A DNA stretch of 64,000 nt from the NCBI RefSeq assembly GCF_947179515.1, contig NC_067477.1:130932465-130996464 (forward strand), written 5' to 3'. Origin of the DNA: Apodemus sylvaticus. Lineage: Eukaryota > Chordata > Mammalia > Rodentia > Muridae. The position numbers and the translations under genes are program-made. The notes under the pieces are model-generated. The model was given only the letters and a program-made list of their open reading frames with translations, did no database searches and was not told the DNA's origin. Positions within the stretch are counted from its first letter, which is position 1. The number at the start of each line of letters is the position of its first letter. Below are positions 1 through 12,714 of this stretch, piece by piece.

Positions 1-400
1 GGCTGGTCTTATGTCAACTTGACACAAGCTAGAATCACTAGAGAGGATGGAGCCTCAGTTGAGAAAATACCTCAGTAAATTGAGCTATCGGCAAGGCTAT
101 AGCCTTTTTCTTAATTAGTGATTGTTATGGAAGGACCTGGCTCATTCTGAGTGAGGCCACCCTTGGGTAGGTGGTCTCTTTGCGAATGCAGGCTGAATGA
201 GCCAGTAAGCAGCACTCCTCCCATGGCCTCTGCATCTCCTGCCTCCAGGTCCCTGCCCTGTTTGAGTTCCTGCCCTGGCATCCTTCGATGATGAGCTACA
301 ATGTGGAAGTGTGAGCCAGATAAACCCTTTTCTCCCCAACATGCTTCTGGGGCAAGGTGCTTCATCACATTAATAGAATCCCTAATAAGACAGGGTGCAA
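1..400. repeat. Old rodent interspersed repeat, LTR-like 3' end (copy 1 of 5)
   Basis: The text matches a pattern I recognise as very common in murid genomes, but I cannot assign its family name with certainty. Its last part (an ATAAACCC signal, then a GGTGCTTCATCACA block and AATAGAATCCCTAA) has the same layout as the right end of the repeat at 5497-5903, so the two are related families. The short open frames here have no recognisable product. Confidence 0.5.
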
Positions 401-1130
401 ACATGAAGTTGCTTGTTCAAAGACAGGCAGGAGAGAAAACAGAACAGCATGTTTTAAGGTGGTGAACAGTGAAACGTGCTTGGAAGCTTGTGTGAAAGAT
501 AAGCACTGAACAGAAAATTAGGACTATTAAGCTTTTATACAGGGTGTGCCCTACAGCAAACATTGCTTTTCCTGATCTCTGGGGTAATCACCTAAACATG
601 CCCTTTAATTGATAAAGTCATTTTAAAGTTTAACCTTCTGCAGACCAAGAACTTTAGTGGCCTTCTGACTTTAGCTTTCTATCAATATCCAAATCTGATT
701 CTGATATCATCAACATAAGATGATCTGCTTCCGTGTGAATAATTTCTATAGTGTGGAACTTATTGGCCTGGGAAGACGCTTACTTGAAATTTCTTTGTGG
801 CAAACTGGAAAGCTTTTTTCCTTGACTTCTTTTTTACTTCACTAACACATGGGCCGTCAATTCTCCCCTGAGGAAAGGCTCAAATCACAGTAATTAGAGC
901 CCAAATATTTACAGTGTGAAGCTGATCAACACACTGTTCAATATGCAACCAACCACATCTCCAGGTACAATTTATTTCTGTCTTTCCAGCTGACACAGGC
1001 AGGAGTAAAGGTGGTGGAAATCAGGAACATCTCAAGGATAGTTTGAACCAAGGATAGGTGGACTCTGGGAGCAAAGAAGGCCAGAGGAACAAGCAACGAG
1101 AGGACTGTGGATAAAAGAAAGTGGAACCTG
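401..1130. other. Unassigned intergenic sequence
   Basis: AT-rich sequence without a convincing reading frame or an element I can name. Confidence 0.5.
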
Positions 1131-1267
1131 GGCCAGTGGGATGGCTCAGCTGGTTTGGTGCACACTGTACAAGTTCAGAGACCTGAGTTCAATCCCTAGA
1201 TCCTTGTAAGGATGAAGCAAAGAAATGATTCCACAAAGTAGTCAGTCCTCTGATCTCTACATGTGCA
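1131..1267 (+). repeat. B3/B2-type SINE
   Basis: It starts with a degenerate tRNA-like head (GGGATGGCTCAGCTGG, then CCTGAGTTCAATCCC as B box) and runs through a CCTCTGATCTCTACATGTG block into a CA array. That is the usual layout of murid B3 elements. Confidence 0.65.
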
Positions 1268-1276
1268 TACACACAC

Positions 1277-1318
<42 letters not shown>
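1268..1318. repeat. (CA)n microsatellite
   Basis: About 51 bp of CA with two CATA interruptions near the left end; it probably grew from the tail of the SINE just before it. Confidence 0.95.
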
Positions 1319-1319
<1 letters not shown>

Positions 1320-1933
1320 AATAATGGTAATAATAAATATAGAATTTCAAACCATAGGAGCTAGAGAAGGAAGTCCTAGAAGTGTAGCCATGATACAGTG
1401 GTCCAATGATCCACAAGGCACTGAGGAGGCTTATATGACGTGACAGACACTTCATAAAGTTCCTTTACATTGTGGGCAAGAATGATAGTCATAATCTGAG
1501 TCAGAAAATAGATTGCTACTCATTTGTAGAGAGAGGACAGAATTACTCAACTCCTATCTTGCTTTCTTCCTTACCCCTAAAAGGCACAGTACTGTCTTTT
1601 CAGAGGTTGAAGTATGAATTTTCTGCAAAGAAAAGAAGCCAGGAACAGAAGAGAAAACAGTGAGAGCCACTGACTGCTGCTTTAGATGTATTGAAGGTCC
1701 TGACCAAAGACAGAAAACCCGCAGGCGATGTCAGAGCCCGGAGCTCCAAATTTTAGAGAGATGAGTGCCAAGGGCTAGAGCTTGGCTAACACGGTCTCAG
1801 GTACCAAACAAGAAAATAACTGCATCCTATAAAGTTGGTAAATTATACACGGAGAGTTTATGGTGCCAATGAATAAACAGAACAAGCTGAGAAGTTAGTT
1901 GTCAGGAGAAAGAAGGGCATGGAGCCACAGCTA
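1319..1933. other. Unassigned intergenic sequence
   Basis: No element or gene is recognisable. A 63-codon open frame at 1472-1663 has no family resemblance I can name. Confidence 0.5.
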
Positions 1934-1969
1934 ACACACGCACCATACACACATACACACACACTCACA

Positions 1970-2002
<33 letters not shown>
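1934..2002. repeat. Imperfect (CA)n microsatellite
   Basis: CA repeats with CATA and CTCA interruptions on the left and a pure run on the right. Confidence 0.9.
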
Positions 2003-2003
<1 letters not shown>

Positions 2004-3392
2004 AACTACAGAACAAAAATGCAAGGAAAAGGGAATCTTACTGGGTAAATCCAAGGTCAGGAAAGAGCCCTACAGGATGCTGCATCAGCAGGTAACTCCT
2101 CCTCTCCTACAGAACTTGCAGTGGGAAAATTAATACACCTGTTACCTATGAAACGATAAGACCTAGAAATCTCAGGCCACGTGTGTGTGTCCCAATTTTT
2201 CTTGTAGACAAATATTCTTGAACTTGCCTAACCATGACTCACTGTAAGAACATCCTGAACTAGTCTAGAGACACAAACAATCATATGTAGCATATGCTCC
2301 CCAAGAAATACAACGGAGGGCCTCCAAAGTCATGTGTTGGCTGGCAAAACACTCTGATGGTTGATATCTACACTGACTTTATGACAACTTATAATAAAAT
2401 CATAAAATTCAAAGAAAGCATCCCCTAAAGATTGTCCCATCCATGATGTTCAACCCTTTTGAGATAGATGACACTTCTTTTCCAAATTCAACTCTAACTG
2501 AAGGCCAAGATACAGGTGAAAGGTCACCATTTACTTCACTATCCAGTAAACCAAAGACCTAACTTTTATATTTTCTGTAATCGTTTTCACTTGTTTAAGC
2601 CCCTGGGCCACCAATCTATACACACATAAATACTTCGCACTGGGTAGTCAGATAAATGGATCAATAAATAATACAGAAATCATGATTTAATTCCAAAATC
2701 TCAGTATCCATTTGACAGGTTGTTTCCTGTTCTTCTTCAAGGTTCTCTCTGAAATGATCTCTGTGAATGCAGAAGCACAGGGGGCCTAGATGGAGAGGAC
2801 AGAAGCCCTAACCCTCACCATTGCTTTGTGTAGGTTCTTGGGCAAATGTCCTGACCAGGAAGCAAATGCGGTTTTCTTGGACAGAATTGTAGCACCATCT
2901 CTGCTGGCTTCCAGCACTGACATGCATACCAGATGTAACTCCTGAAACATTAGTTTCAGGACCTGGTGTCTTTTCTTCTATCCTGACCTCTTCTAGATAG
3001 TCACCAGCCTATGGCTTGCCTAAAGTTTGGGATGACCCAACCCCCTCACTTCCAGCTCTTTCCAGTATACTTGTAAGCCAGTATCCCTAATTAAATGTCT
3101 TCTACCCTTTAAAAGGACAAGGCATTCTGCCTAACCAAATGCTACTTCATCTTACCATAAATGAAGTATCCAAATCTAAAATAGAAAACATGAGAAAAAC
3201 CTAACTGCCCTCAGTCTGGTACCCACTCCTCCTCGATAGACTTTAGCCAATAAAGACAATCAGAAAATACACACGTCAATGCCTTCCTTCCACAGTTCCT
3301 TACTGTGAGGAGCATGCATTCTTTCTTTCACTAGAATGCTTCTCTACCCATCCCTACCCTCCTCCTCTGGGGTTATACCTGTGAACGGAGTG
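2003..3392. other. Unassigned intergenic sequence
   Basis: AT-rich sequence with no long open frame, SINE or L1 that I can identify. Confidence 0.5.
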
Positions 3393-3790
3393 CAAAGGGA
3401 GAAGAAGAAGCAAGCGAGAGAGCAAAGCTACTTTAAGGTTTATTGTAGAGAGAGTCTCTTGTGCTCTGTGTGGCAGCATCATCTGTCAACAAAAAGCTGA
3501 TTGGCCAATAAGCTGAGGCAGGATTAGAAGGTAGGATATCCTGGTAGAGATTGGGATTCTGGGATAAAGTCAGGCATGGGAAGAGATTCACCCCAAACTC
3601 TGAGAAGATAGACACACATGAAACTGAGAAGAGGGAACCAGCCATGTGACACTCATAGAGTGGAATAAATAGGTTAATTAAGTCACAAGTTAGCAGGAAA
3701 AAGCCAAGGTTTTTGGCCTAGGCGTTTATTCAGAAATAATTCAGTTTCAGGATCATTATTTCAGAAACTTGAACACAGTGGAAAAGCATG
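3393..3790. repeat. Possible degraded murid LTR (MYSERV/RMER-like)
   Basis: The blocks GATTGGCCAATAAGCTGAGGCAGGA, shortened here to the core CCAATAAGCTGAGGCAGG, then GGGATTCTGGGATAAAGTCAGGCA and an AGCCATGTGACA block, recur in the same order in murid LTRs I remember. No TG..CA ends or target duplication could be fixed, so the boundaries are approximate. Confidence 0.4.
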
Positions 3791-5496
3791 TGGTTACAGT
3801 TTATAAAGGAACCTAAATTCAAAGGGGATTCAAAAAATAGAGTATCTATTTCATTTCAAATATGAAGCTTCAGTGTTCCTGTGTGGAACCAAGATGAAAG
3901 ACTCAGAACTCCCTCTGCTCTTCAGACTCCCCATTGCTATTTCCAGAGCCATGAAGGACTTCTAAATAACCGTGGTAATTTACCGAAACACATTTGGAAA
4001 TACACTAGCATAACCTAGGCTAACGTCTGCAACAGATTCATCCGTGGCCATGACAGTGTTATATCTGCAGGTCAGCCATGGCAAGATCCCCTCTCCCACT
4101 GTCCCACCCCACTTAAGGATGTTGAGACAATCAGCAAGATATATGAAATGTCTTATGCTCCACGTAAGAAAACAATCTTGAATTCTTGAATTTCTCATTA
4201 TTACACATAAAAAAACCAAACATCCTAGAACGTAAAATGGTTAAAAATTGAGTGTCTTGCACACTTCATATAAAAGATTAATACACTTCTGACAAGGAAA
4301 CTATGCTGGTGCCTGTTGTTCCTTGGAATAGTAAAATCATGCTTTCACTATTATTTAAAAGGAAATGATGATTCAAAATGACAGAAGCCACTTTTATTTG
4401 CTAGAAATAAGTAAGAACTCTGGGTTTTAAAGAATGTTTGTAAAGCATTTGGGTGAAATTTGCCAGTTAATAAGGTAGAAATCTTCACAAAAGTAAATTG
4501 GATATAGGATTTTAGGAAACCTCAAATCTTCCCACAAATCATTTTTGGTTTTCGGTATTTTTGTTGTTGCTGCTGCTGTTGTTGTTTTATTTATTTATTT
4601 TGCCTTGTAACTATAAAAATGACATTCTGCCCTGCTGTATTCACAGATAAAACTATAAAAACACAGCTTTGGGGCCCTTTGGCATAAGAACCATGCAAGC
4701 TGTAGACACATGGACATGATAGGTAGATATTGGGGTACAAATTAGCATAAAGTAGAACAGTGGAATCACTCACTTCATCCTTTGCCCACAGACATGCACC
4801 ATGTATATGGTAGCACGATAGAATTTGACACATAGTCAAGGTACCCTTGAATAGCAGGGCCATGTCTTGTTTATGTCTGGATTCTGGCACAGAGCTCAGA
4901 CACAATCCGTGATAGAGAAGAAAATTCTGCACAAGCCTTGGGCCCTGAGAACCAGCACTTCTGGTTCCCTCTCTATCTTACCAAACATGATTGACACTAA
5001 CCTGGAAATACATGTTCTAAGTTATAAATGAGGCTCAATATCAATGTCATAACCAAGGCTTCCACCTCACCAGTTGGGAAACAGAAAACACTGACTTACA
5101 CCATTCAATGTTCCTCAGCATTACCTGTCTGCCATCCAAGATCTGATCTAGAAGCATCCTGAGTATTTCTATCTAACTTGAAATCCATAGTAACTTGTGT
5201 GACCTTTGAGAATGGATTGGATTCTTCTACTTTCAGAAGGAAACAGTCCTCTGAAGAGATGGCATAAAAGGAGAGTTCCAGTCTGCGCTAGGATACAATA
5301 TTGATGCTGATCGAGTTTCAGCTTAGATGAGGGCTCGGTTCTCAACACTCCCAGCACAATAAAGTAACCAACCATCCCAGACCAAAAGCATTCCTAGAAC
5401 ACAGAGATGTTGTAGTTTTTTGATGTTGCTATCTGTTTTTTATTTGTTTGTTTGTTTGTTTGTTTTGTATATGTTTTCTGTTGGTTCTTTTGGTCG
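3791..5496. other. Unassigned intergenic sequence with simple TTG/TTTG runs
   Basis: It holds an imperfect TTG/TGC/TTTA run at about 4560-4602 and a (TTTG)n run at about 5446-5465. I see no gene or other element. Confidence 0.5.
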
Positions 5497-5903
5497 TTTG
5501 AATAGGTTTGGCCCCCATAGATTCATGTGTTTCAGTGCTTGGCCCCAGAGAGTGGCACTATTAGGAGGTGTGGCTTGATTGGAGTTTGTGTGGAGATTGT
5601 TAGGGGATATGAGTCACTGCACAGGCAGGCTTTGAAGTCTTCTGTGCTCAATTTCCACCCCTTGTGGAATCAGACCCTCCTCCTAGCTACCTAGAGAAGA
5701 CAGTCCCCTTTTGCTGCCTTCAGATTAGGATGTAGAATTCTCAGCTCCTTCTCCAGCACCATGTCTGCCTGGGTGTTGCCATGCTTCCCACCATGATGAT
5801 AATGGACTGAACTTCTGAAACTGTAAGCCGGCCCCACTAAATGTTGTCTTTTATAAGAGTTGCCTTGGTCATGGTGTCTCTTCACAGCAATAAAACCCTA
5901 AGG
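5497..5903 (+). repeat. Old rodent interspersed repeat (copy 2 of 5)
   Basis: The right end (AAGAGTTGCCTTGGTCATGG, then CACAGCAATAAAACCCTAA) is the reverse complement of the left end of the copies at 18851-19168 and 61815-62134, so all three belong to one family. The left end ATTCATGTG...TGGCACTATTAGGAGG matches their far ends in reverse. Family name not assigned. Confidence 0.65.
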
Positions 5904-5965
5904 TGGCAGTGACAATGGTGGTGGTGGTGGCAACAGCAGTGGCAGCAGCTGTGGTGGTAGTAGTT
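5904..5965. repeat. Imperfect GGT/GCA triplet tract
   Basis: Short run of GGTGGTGGTGG and GCAGTGGCAGCAG triplets directly after the preceding repeat. Confidence 0.7.
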
Positions 5966-6984
5966 GAAACAATGTCCCACTGTGAAATCCAGACTATCCT
6001 GCCTTTGCCTCCTAAGGACTGGAATCAAAGACTCGAGGCCCCACAATAGCTGGAGCATTCCATTTCTAAAGCTGGACTATTCCCAACCCAGAGACCATCT
6101 CTGTTTGTCTGGAACTGAATCATTTCCCAGAATACAAGTTTTTCAGTGCTAACAGGGAAAGTATCAAATTGGGACCAGGTGGTCACCTGAAAGCCAATAT
6201 CCTCTTCATCATATAAATCCATGCCCTTAATATCAATTTGATAAAAAGTTACTGATTCTGCCTCAAATACTTAATCCCAACAAGAGTCCTTTGATAATAG
6301 AGCTTGACAATTGTTCTTCCACTATGTGCCCTGTACAAGCCATAAAATCCTACCCACTAATTGTAACAAAGGATCAAAACTAGAACCTCAATAATCATGT
6401 TCTAAGGAGAGTTTTCATGCCTTTTAATAATTAAATGTTTAAGAATCTGAGAAGAAGAAGATGCTCGTAAAAGTGAGCATCAAGAAGTCAATCCTATTAC
6501 ATACTGGGCTGTTAGTCTGTGTCCAAACTAATCAAGTCTTATGTCACTGCTGCTAAGAAAGAGCCATGGAAGGCTCACAAAGTTATGCTGATTACTTATC
6601 TTAGGAGTAGACTCAGAATGCATTGCTTGGAGATACTGCTCCTACACTGTAATTACCCTGCAATTCCTATCATTTCAAGGAAGAGTTGTGTTTAACTCCC
6701 CTACAGCATTTTCCAACAATGGGAGCTATCACTCTATTTAACTTGTCTACACAGGACTTGAGATTCTGGCTTTATGATAACTCTGTTCATACTAGTGTTA
6801 ACATTCTTCCCTCCAATGTCAACCAGTAACCACATAAAGCCAGGTTGTTGGAGACAGGAGGAAATATGGCTGGATTAGGCAAATCTGATGTCCACAGAGT
6901 GACAGGTGAGCCAGATGTATTGCTAGTGCTTCAGACTCAGGCACTACATGAGCATAGCTCTTTTACAAGAATCTTCTCACCATA
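5966..6984. other. Unassigned intergenic sequence
   Basis: No recognisable gene or element. Confidence 0.5.
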
Positions 6985-7085
6985 CAGAGGTGAGAACTGA
7001 GGAAGCTGCACTTCTATGCCTTCCCTGGCTCCAAGGCCACAGAGCTGGTGTGAGGCAGAGCCCCAGCCTGGGTCTCTCCCATACT
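6985..7085 (+). repeat. MIR-like ancient SINE fragment
   Basis: GTGAGAACTGAGGAAGCTGC, then CCAAGGCCACAGAGCTGGTG, GGCAGAGCC and CCTGGGTCTC follow the order of the conserved MIR core. The copy is diverged. Confidence 0.5.
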
Positions 7086-7392
7086 TTTCCCTGAGTCAGT
7101 TCCCCAACCCTCATGACAAATACACTGTTCAAATGCCCTGTGCTGGGGGCAGGGTATCATGTGGCTCATGCTGTACATGTGAAGCAAGACTCATAGGCAA
7201 AGGTAAGTGTCAAATTGCCCTACTAAAAGGAAAAAAAAACCTACCTTACAATTAAAGATGACCATGTTAGTTGTAATTAAGGCATTTTTTAGTCACCTAT
7301 AGTTGACAAATTCTGAAGCTTGTTATCTTAATCAGATGTGGCATAAGAAAGTCTGCTTCTCGGCTCTGGGTGATTAACCTACAGTCCAGAAG

Positions 7393-7395
<3 letters not shown>

Positions 7396-7426
<31 letters not shown>
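7396..7426. repeat. (CA)n microsatellite
   Basis: Uninterrupted CA run of about 31 bp. Confidence 0.95.
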
Positions 7427-7428
<2 letters not shown>

Positions 7429-9219
7429 TGCCAAGAGTCCAAGTGACAGAATCTCTCAGCTCACTTAAGGTGGTAAGGACAGACAGTGTAACTTTTAAAG
7501 GAACTCGAAGAGAAGAGGTATATTAGAAATTACCCAACTGAGAAAAATGGACATGTGGCCTATATACTCTCCTCAAAACACGTTCTTAGTCTGTAGCATT
7601 TTCCCCTCTTTGTGCCCTTGTCTAGAAACAAACAAAATGAAACCAAAAAGAAACTTCTGGAACTTTCACTTGGGAAGTTAACATTCCAGATTGCAGTCCT
7701 TCCCAAGGATGCTGATACGTTGATTTACTGTCTCCTCGCCTGCTTTAAATCAGTGAAGAACATCAAGTACAGAGTCTAGATATCTCCAAAGACAAATTTA
7801 CTATTTACTACAAGCAGCCAAGATTCTGATGCCCCCACTGTTAATAAATCCCCTTGGGTCCCTGAAACTTCCACAGACAGATCAGACAAACAGCAATCCC
7901 TCAGCCCTCAGGATTTAATACTGTGAGGTCCTAACCCAGGCTCTGGTCATGGTAACCCTTCTTTGTGTGAATTTTGCCTCCTTTGCTCTTGAAGCACCCT
8001 GAAGACACACCCCCGCCATCTCTCAGTGCTTTGATATCTACAGTGGGCCCATGGTAACAGCAAGTCTTTTACATAAACACAGCCAGAATTTCTACAAACT
8101 TAGCACTTTGAAGAGAAATTGGGTCACTACTTTTAAAACAAAATTTGAGAATTGCAAATTATTTCCTAAGATTTCAACCTGAAAAAATGATGTAATAAAA
8201 TGATTCCATTCAAATAACAGCAAATACAGTTTTATAGAAAGATCATTAAAGAGAATTCTTTGTCAAATGTGTAGGATGATGGGTGATATAAATAATCAAC
8301 CTGAGTTGATTATTACACAATGTATAAGTGCACAAAAAATCATATTGTACCCTATAAAGTTATATTACCATCTATTAAAGATATAGATTTCTGTACTTCT
8401 GAAAGAACTCACATCAAAGCTCTTTTATCTTAAATTCTGTAATTTTTTTTTAATTTTCTGCTGAAACTAGTTATGCAAATTGAGGCAGGAACAGAAAGTT
8501 CTACCTAGATTATACCAACTTCACTGAACAACTAAAAAAAGAGCCTTTCTTGGCCAAGACTTGGTCGAAGACTCAAGGAATATAGGAAGTTAAAAATGAG
8601 TTTTATGCAGACCTCTGTATTTGTGGTCCTTATTTCTCCAAACTGAAACAGGATTTTGGTTTTGTGCTGTTTTTGCTATCTTGGCTCTTCTGGGCACAAT
8701 GATTGAGGCTTTAATTCAATTCAATTTCTGATTACAAATAAACATTAATGAATGATAATCAAATGAATGCAAGAGAATTGGGTTTGCTCACACAAAAGCT
8801 CTAATTCTCCCTAGTTCGTTCCAAGTTCAATTCATACTTTAATGCAATTAAAACAAGGAATTGTAGGCAAATGTAGATGGTTGGGAGTAGGAGAAATGGT
8901 CTTCTTCAAGGCACAACCCCCTGACTGGTTACACATTGCCAAATGACTGGTCCTAAATCATACACACTTAAGTAACATTATACACCTGAACAGATTAAAT
9001 TTATATATTTAAGGATTAGGGTAGTGGGGGAGGGGCGGTAATCCTAACAACAATTAAAGTAAAGGAGCCCATGAATCTGAGAGAGAGCAAGGGGGTGATC
9101 CATGAGAGGGGCTGGGAAGAGGAACGGGAAGGGGAGACGATGCCATTATCTTCTCATTGCAAAAACGAAAATTTATTTTAAAAAAATAGAAGATAACTTC
9201 AGAAGCTAGGGAAAGTTAA
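7427..9219. other. Unassigned intergenic sequence
   Basis: AT-rich, with stop codons in all frames at short spacing. No element recognised. Confidence 0.5.
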
Positions 9220-9290
9220 GAAGTTGAGAAGCAGTTAAGAGCACTTGTTACTTTTCTGGAGAGGACCCAGATTCAGTTCTTAGCGTCTAA
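9220..9290 (+). repeat. B2/B3-type SINE fragment
   Basis: GAGAAGCAGTTAAGAGCACTTG followed by GAGAGGACCCAGATTCAGTTC is the tRNA-like head of a B2/B3 element. The body is replaced by the GGA tract that follows at once. Confidence 0.6.
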
Positions 9291-9291
9291 G

Positions 9292-9471
9292 ATGAAGAGG
9301 AGTAGGAGGAGAAGGAAGGGGAGAAGGAAGAGGAGCGAGACGACAAGGAAGAGGAAAAAGAGGAGGAGGAGAAGGAAGAGGAGGAGGAGAACGAGGAGGA
9401 GGAGGAGGAGGAGGAGGAGGAGAAGGAGGAGGAGGAGAAAAGGGGGAGGAGGAGGAAGAAGAGGAGGAAGA
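9292..9471. repeat. (GGA)n/(GAA)n purine tract
   Basis: Nearly pure purine on the plus strand; 9393-9471 has no pyrimidine at all. The arginine- and glycine-rich 70-codon open frame through it is a by-product of the repeat and is not a gene. Confidence 0.95.
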
Positions 9472-9906
9472 TTTAGGATTTTGAGTCTTACAATGGGAGA
9501 TTGACCATCTTGTAGCTGGTCATGCTCATCTTGAAAGTCCCTGAGACTGCGAGCTTACCAAACGCAGATGACCAGGGATAAAGGGGTTGTAAACCATTAG
9601 GGAAAGAGAGAGGTGAGTGGTCAGCTTTCATCCCTCTGGTTGGTTGGTGCCAACTCAGTTGTTGAAGTTCCTTCAACGCAAACTTTCAGACCCTGTGCAA
9701 CTAGCTCCTCTCTACTGCTTAGCTAGCGCATCTCAAAGTTCACCCCTAGCTTATTTCCAGCTTCCCTCATGGTGAGCAGAGAAAATGAATCAAAACTTAA
9801 TGAATTTAATTATTTATTTCTTGAAAAGGCCAAATTAATATATGGCTATAGACCTGAATGTAGTAAACAAAAGAAGAAATAAAAATGACTAAGAAATATC
9901 TCCAAC
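9472..9906. other. Unassigned intergenic sequence
   Basis: No gene or element recognised. Confidence 0.5.
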
Positions 9907-11225
9907 ATGTTTATCATCCTTAGCAATTGGCAGAACACGATTAAAGCTACTGTGAGACTTCACCTCATCCCCATCAAAATGGCTGAGATTAACAAAATGC
10001 TGACAAGAAATGCTTGCAAAGATTTGGAGAAAGAGAAATCCTCATTTACCGCTGGTGGGATTGCAAACAGGAGCAGACACTCTGGAAATCAGACTGGAGA
10101 ATTCTCAAAAAGCTAAAATTAACTCTTCCATATGACCCAGATATAGCACTCCCTGGCATATGCCCAAAGGGCTCAACACCCTACTCCACAGATATCCACT
10201 AATGTTCGTTGCTGCTAAACTCAAAATTGCTAGAAGATGGAAACAACCTAACCGTCCTTCTGCTGACGAACAGATAATGAAAATGTGATATGTTTACTCT
10301 ATGGGATACTATTCATCTATGGAGATACATGAAATCCAACAATTAATGGATAGACCTGGAATGTATTATATTGTGAAGCAACCCAAATCCAGGAAAACAA
10401 ATGCTGAATGTTCTGTCTCATCTGTGACTCCTAGCTCCAAATATTGAGATGCAATATGACCTGGAGTCACCACAGAGATCAGGACAGTCAAGAAGATACC
10501 ATGGCAGCGGAGGAGATCAAGAGGAGAGAATAGCAGGTGACTGTGACATGAAGGGTGAGATAGGACATGAACTGGAGACAGAGGAGGGAAGATGAGAAAC
10601 AAAAGGAGAAATGGGATTAATAACACTAAGAAAGTCTGAAAAAGACAAGGAATTATTATTATATTATTATTTTAAACTTACCAAAAATTATATGAAATAC
10701 ATGCAAGTGTGATATATACAGAACAGACACAGATATGTTTCTCCCACTAAGTCTGCTGACTAGGAAGTCTGATGCAGGACTGTGTACTCTCAATATCACA
10801 TGGAATCTCATGGGAATCTCTAAATACCCATGAAATCTCATCAGCATGGCTGCCTAAACAAGACCTGAATGATTCCAACACCAGCTGACATGCCAATAGG
10901 ATGGGAAAAGTCTCGTGAGGCCCAACCCTAGACAAAGCAATTAATCACTGCTGAGAGAATCAGTGTCCTCTAGGGATGAGCCTCCAACTGGTTAATCAAT
11001 ACTAAGTGTTCAGCACTAAAGGCATACACGTCCAAGTAACACCAAACAGGGTCAACAAGCTGTATTTGTATATTTATCCCTCTGTGTATCTGTATATGCA
11101 TATAACAATAATAAATTTAAAATGCCATGATATTGGGAGGAAGAACAAGAAACGGTGGGGAGATTAGAGGGAAGAGAAGGATGGAAAGTAATTCATTTCG
11201 AGTAAAGATAAAACTTAAAACCAGC
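9907..11225 (+). mobile_element. Old L1 (Lx-type) 3' part, plus strand
   Basis: The first 450 bases correspond to the last part of L1 ORF2: CTTCACCTCATCCCCATCA, GGGATTGCAAACAGG, ATGACCCAGATATAGCACTCC and GGGATACTATTCATC align in order with the same stretches of the younger L1 copies in this window (for example 42800-43060). The rest is a long 3' UTR of the older Lx kind ending near an AATAATAAATTTAAAATG block. Many stop codons and indels make it a fossil. The 62-86 codon open frames here are fragments. Confidence 0.75.
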
Positions 11226-12589
11226 AAGTGTGACTGCTATTTGAACAGCTCCATGGGAAAACTTGCTGTGTGAGAGCGGCTGTTGTTCTCACCATCTGGG
11301 ATTACATGTGTGTTTCAGTTCTCCATACTAAACCTGTCACTCACTAGCCTGACTCAAGGAAGCCCGAGAAAAGAGTCTGTTCCTTTCAGAGTCATGAACT
11401 CTTGCTCACTCTCCCTTCAGCTCAGCTGCCTTGAAAAACTGCTGAATCACAGCTTTGTTTGCCAGGCAAAGAAACATCTGGTTGCAAATTTCTTAGGCTC
11501 TGTGCCCCCATCCCTTCTAGCCCAGCCCAACCAAACAGATGTTCCTACCTCTTTGTTATTCCGAAGAAGGCACATACTCTTTGGTTGGATCATCTTGTTA
11601 TCTTCATGTGTCTGTTAATAGCTCTTCTCAAAAAAAAAAGTCTGAGCCAAAGAAAGCCATCTGGGGCAATGCAAAGCCAGTGCTATGCTGTTAAAAGACT
11701 GGAGTGGAGTGGCTGTCAAGTACTCCGAAGCTCTATTGTCTGCATTCAGCTCCATCCAGTGTTCAGAGCCAGCAGCTTATAATTGTCTGTCCAAGGAGTT
11801 GGCTACATCTACATTGGGCAGCATGCAAAGCATGATGTGGTGAGAGTCCAGAGAAATGGCAAGAACTTCAGCTGAAAGTTAGAAAGTCACACTTGTTAAA
11901 CAGTAATAGAAGAAACTCAAGTCTGCTTGACTTTCTAAGTATCATGATTTTGACCACAATTATTCATTTCCTATGGTCACGATATGCTAATGTTTATTAT
12001 ACATCAAATGTACACTGAGTGATTGACAGGGCTTTGCTGTACTAATTAGTGGCAGTATAGTGTAAATTTCTGAGCCCACGTTAGACTCCAAAGCCAGCTG
12101 TGATACCACGCACATGCTCAGTAGACAACATCAGGTTCAGGCTGGAGAATTACTGCGAACAGCACCCGGGACTTCAGAAGCCTGCTGGTAATAAGACCCC
12201 AGTAGGACTAACTGCACTGGGAGAAGAACAGCAGCATGTAGGTAGTAGCAGCATAATATTTGTACATTGTGTTGGATACATCAGCAGTGTCTGCATACCC
12301 TGCAAGAAGTCCAAGAACCACAAAAATCTAATGGACCTTCCAGACTCTCAAAGCAATAGAAGGAATGGACCAAAGCACACACACTTGGTCAACAGCGGGA
12401 GAATAAGAGCAGGGCATTGAGCCATGCTAACAAGAAGGTTACAGCATAGACAGTGACTATTCAGACTTGTATGGGGCACATGGTTCAGAAAGCAAGTTAA
12501 GTGAGGCGTAGAGACTCTATTGACCAGGAAACCGTATGCAGTGGTGCAAATATATCATAATATTTGAAGTATTCACAAAAATAAGCAAC
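11226..12589. other. Unassigned intergenic sequence
   Basis: Open frames of 107-111 codons at 11283-11782 overlap each other in different frames and have no family resemblance. A 106-codon frame at 12100-12420 is likewise unrecognised. No splice-site pair or promoter supports any of them. Confidence 0.5.
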
Positions 12590-12714
12590 TGAGATCAGTT
12601 TGTCCCGACCTGAGGGGCCTAGTTATTCGGGGAGCCGAGGGGAACCCAAGCCTGAAAGAGAAATGGGGTGTGGGGGGGGGAAGGAGCGAGGCCAAGCAAA
12701 AGGAGGGTCTTGTC
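12590..12714. repeat. GC-rich fragment, possible LTR remnant, cut by an L1
   Basis: Locally GC-rich with several CpGs (CCCGACC, TTCGGGGAGCCGAGG, AGCGAGGCC) and a G8 run, unlike its flanks. It stops where the L1 3' end begins. Its look suggests a retroviral LTR or leader, but I could not name it. Confidence 0.35.

Noticed and set aside
9292..9504. 70-codon arginine-rich frame resembling a nucleic-acid binding protein
   Set aside because: It is the translation of a GGA/GAA simple repeat; no codon-level conservation or context supports it.
11283..11782. Overlapping 111- and 107-codon frames as a possible exon
   Set aside because: They are different frames of the same stretch, with no domain, no splice-site support and no neighbouring exon.
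12041..12075. TGGCAGTATAGT stretch resembling part of U4 snRNA
   Set aside because: The match covers only about a dozen bases, and the following sequence does not fit.
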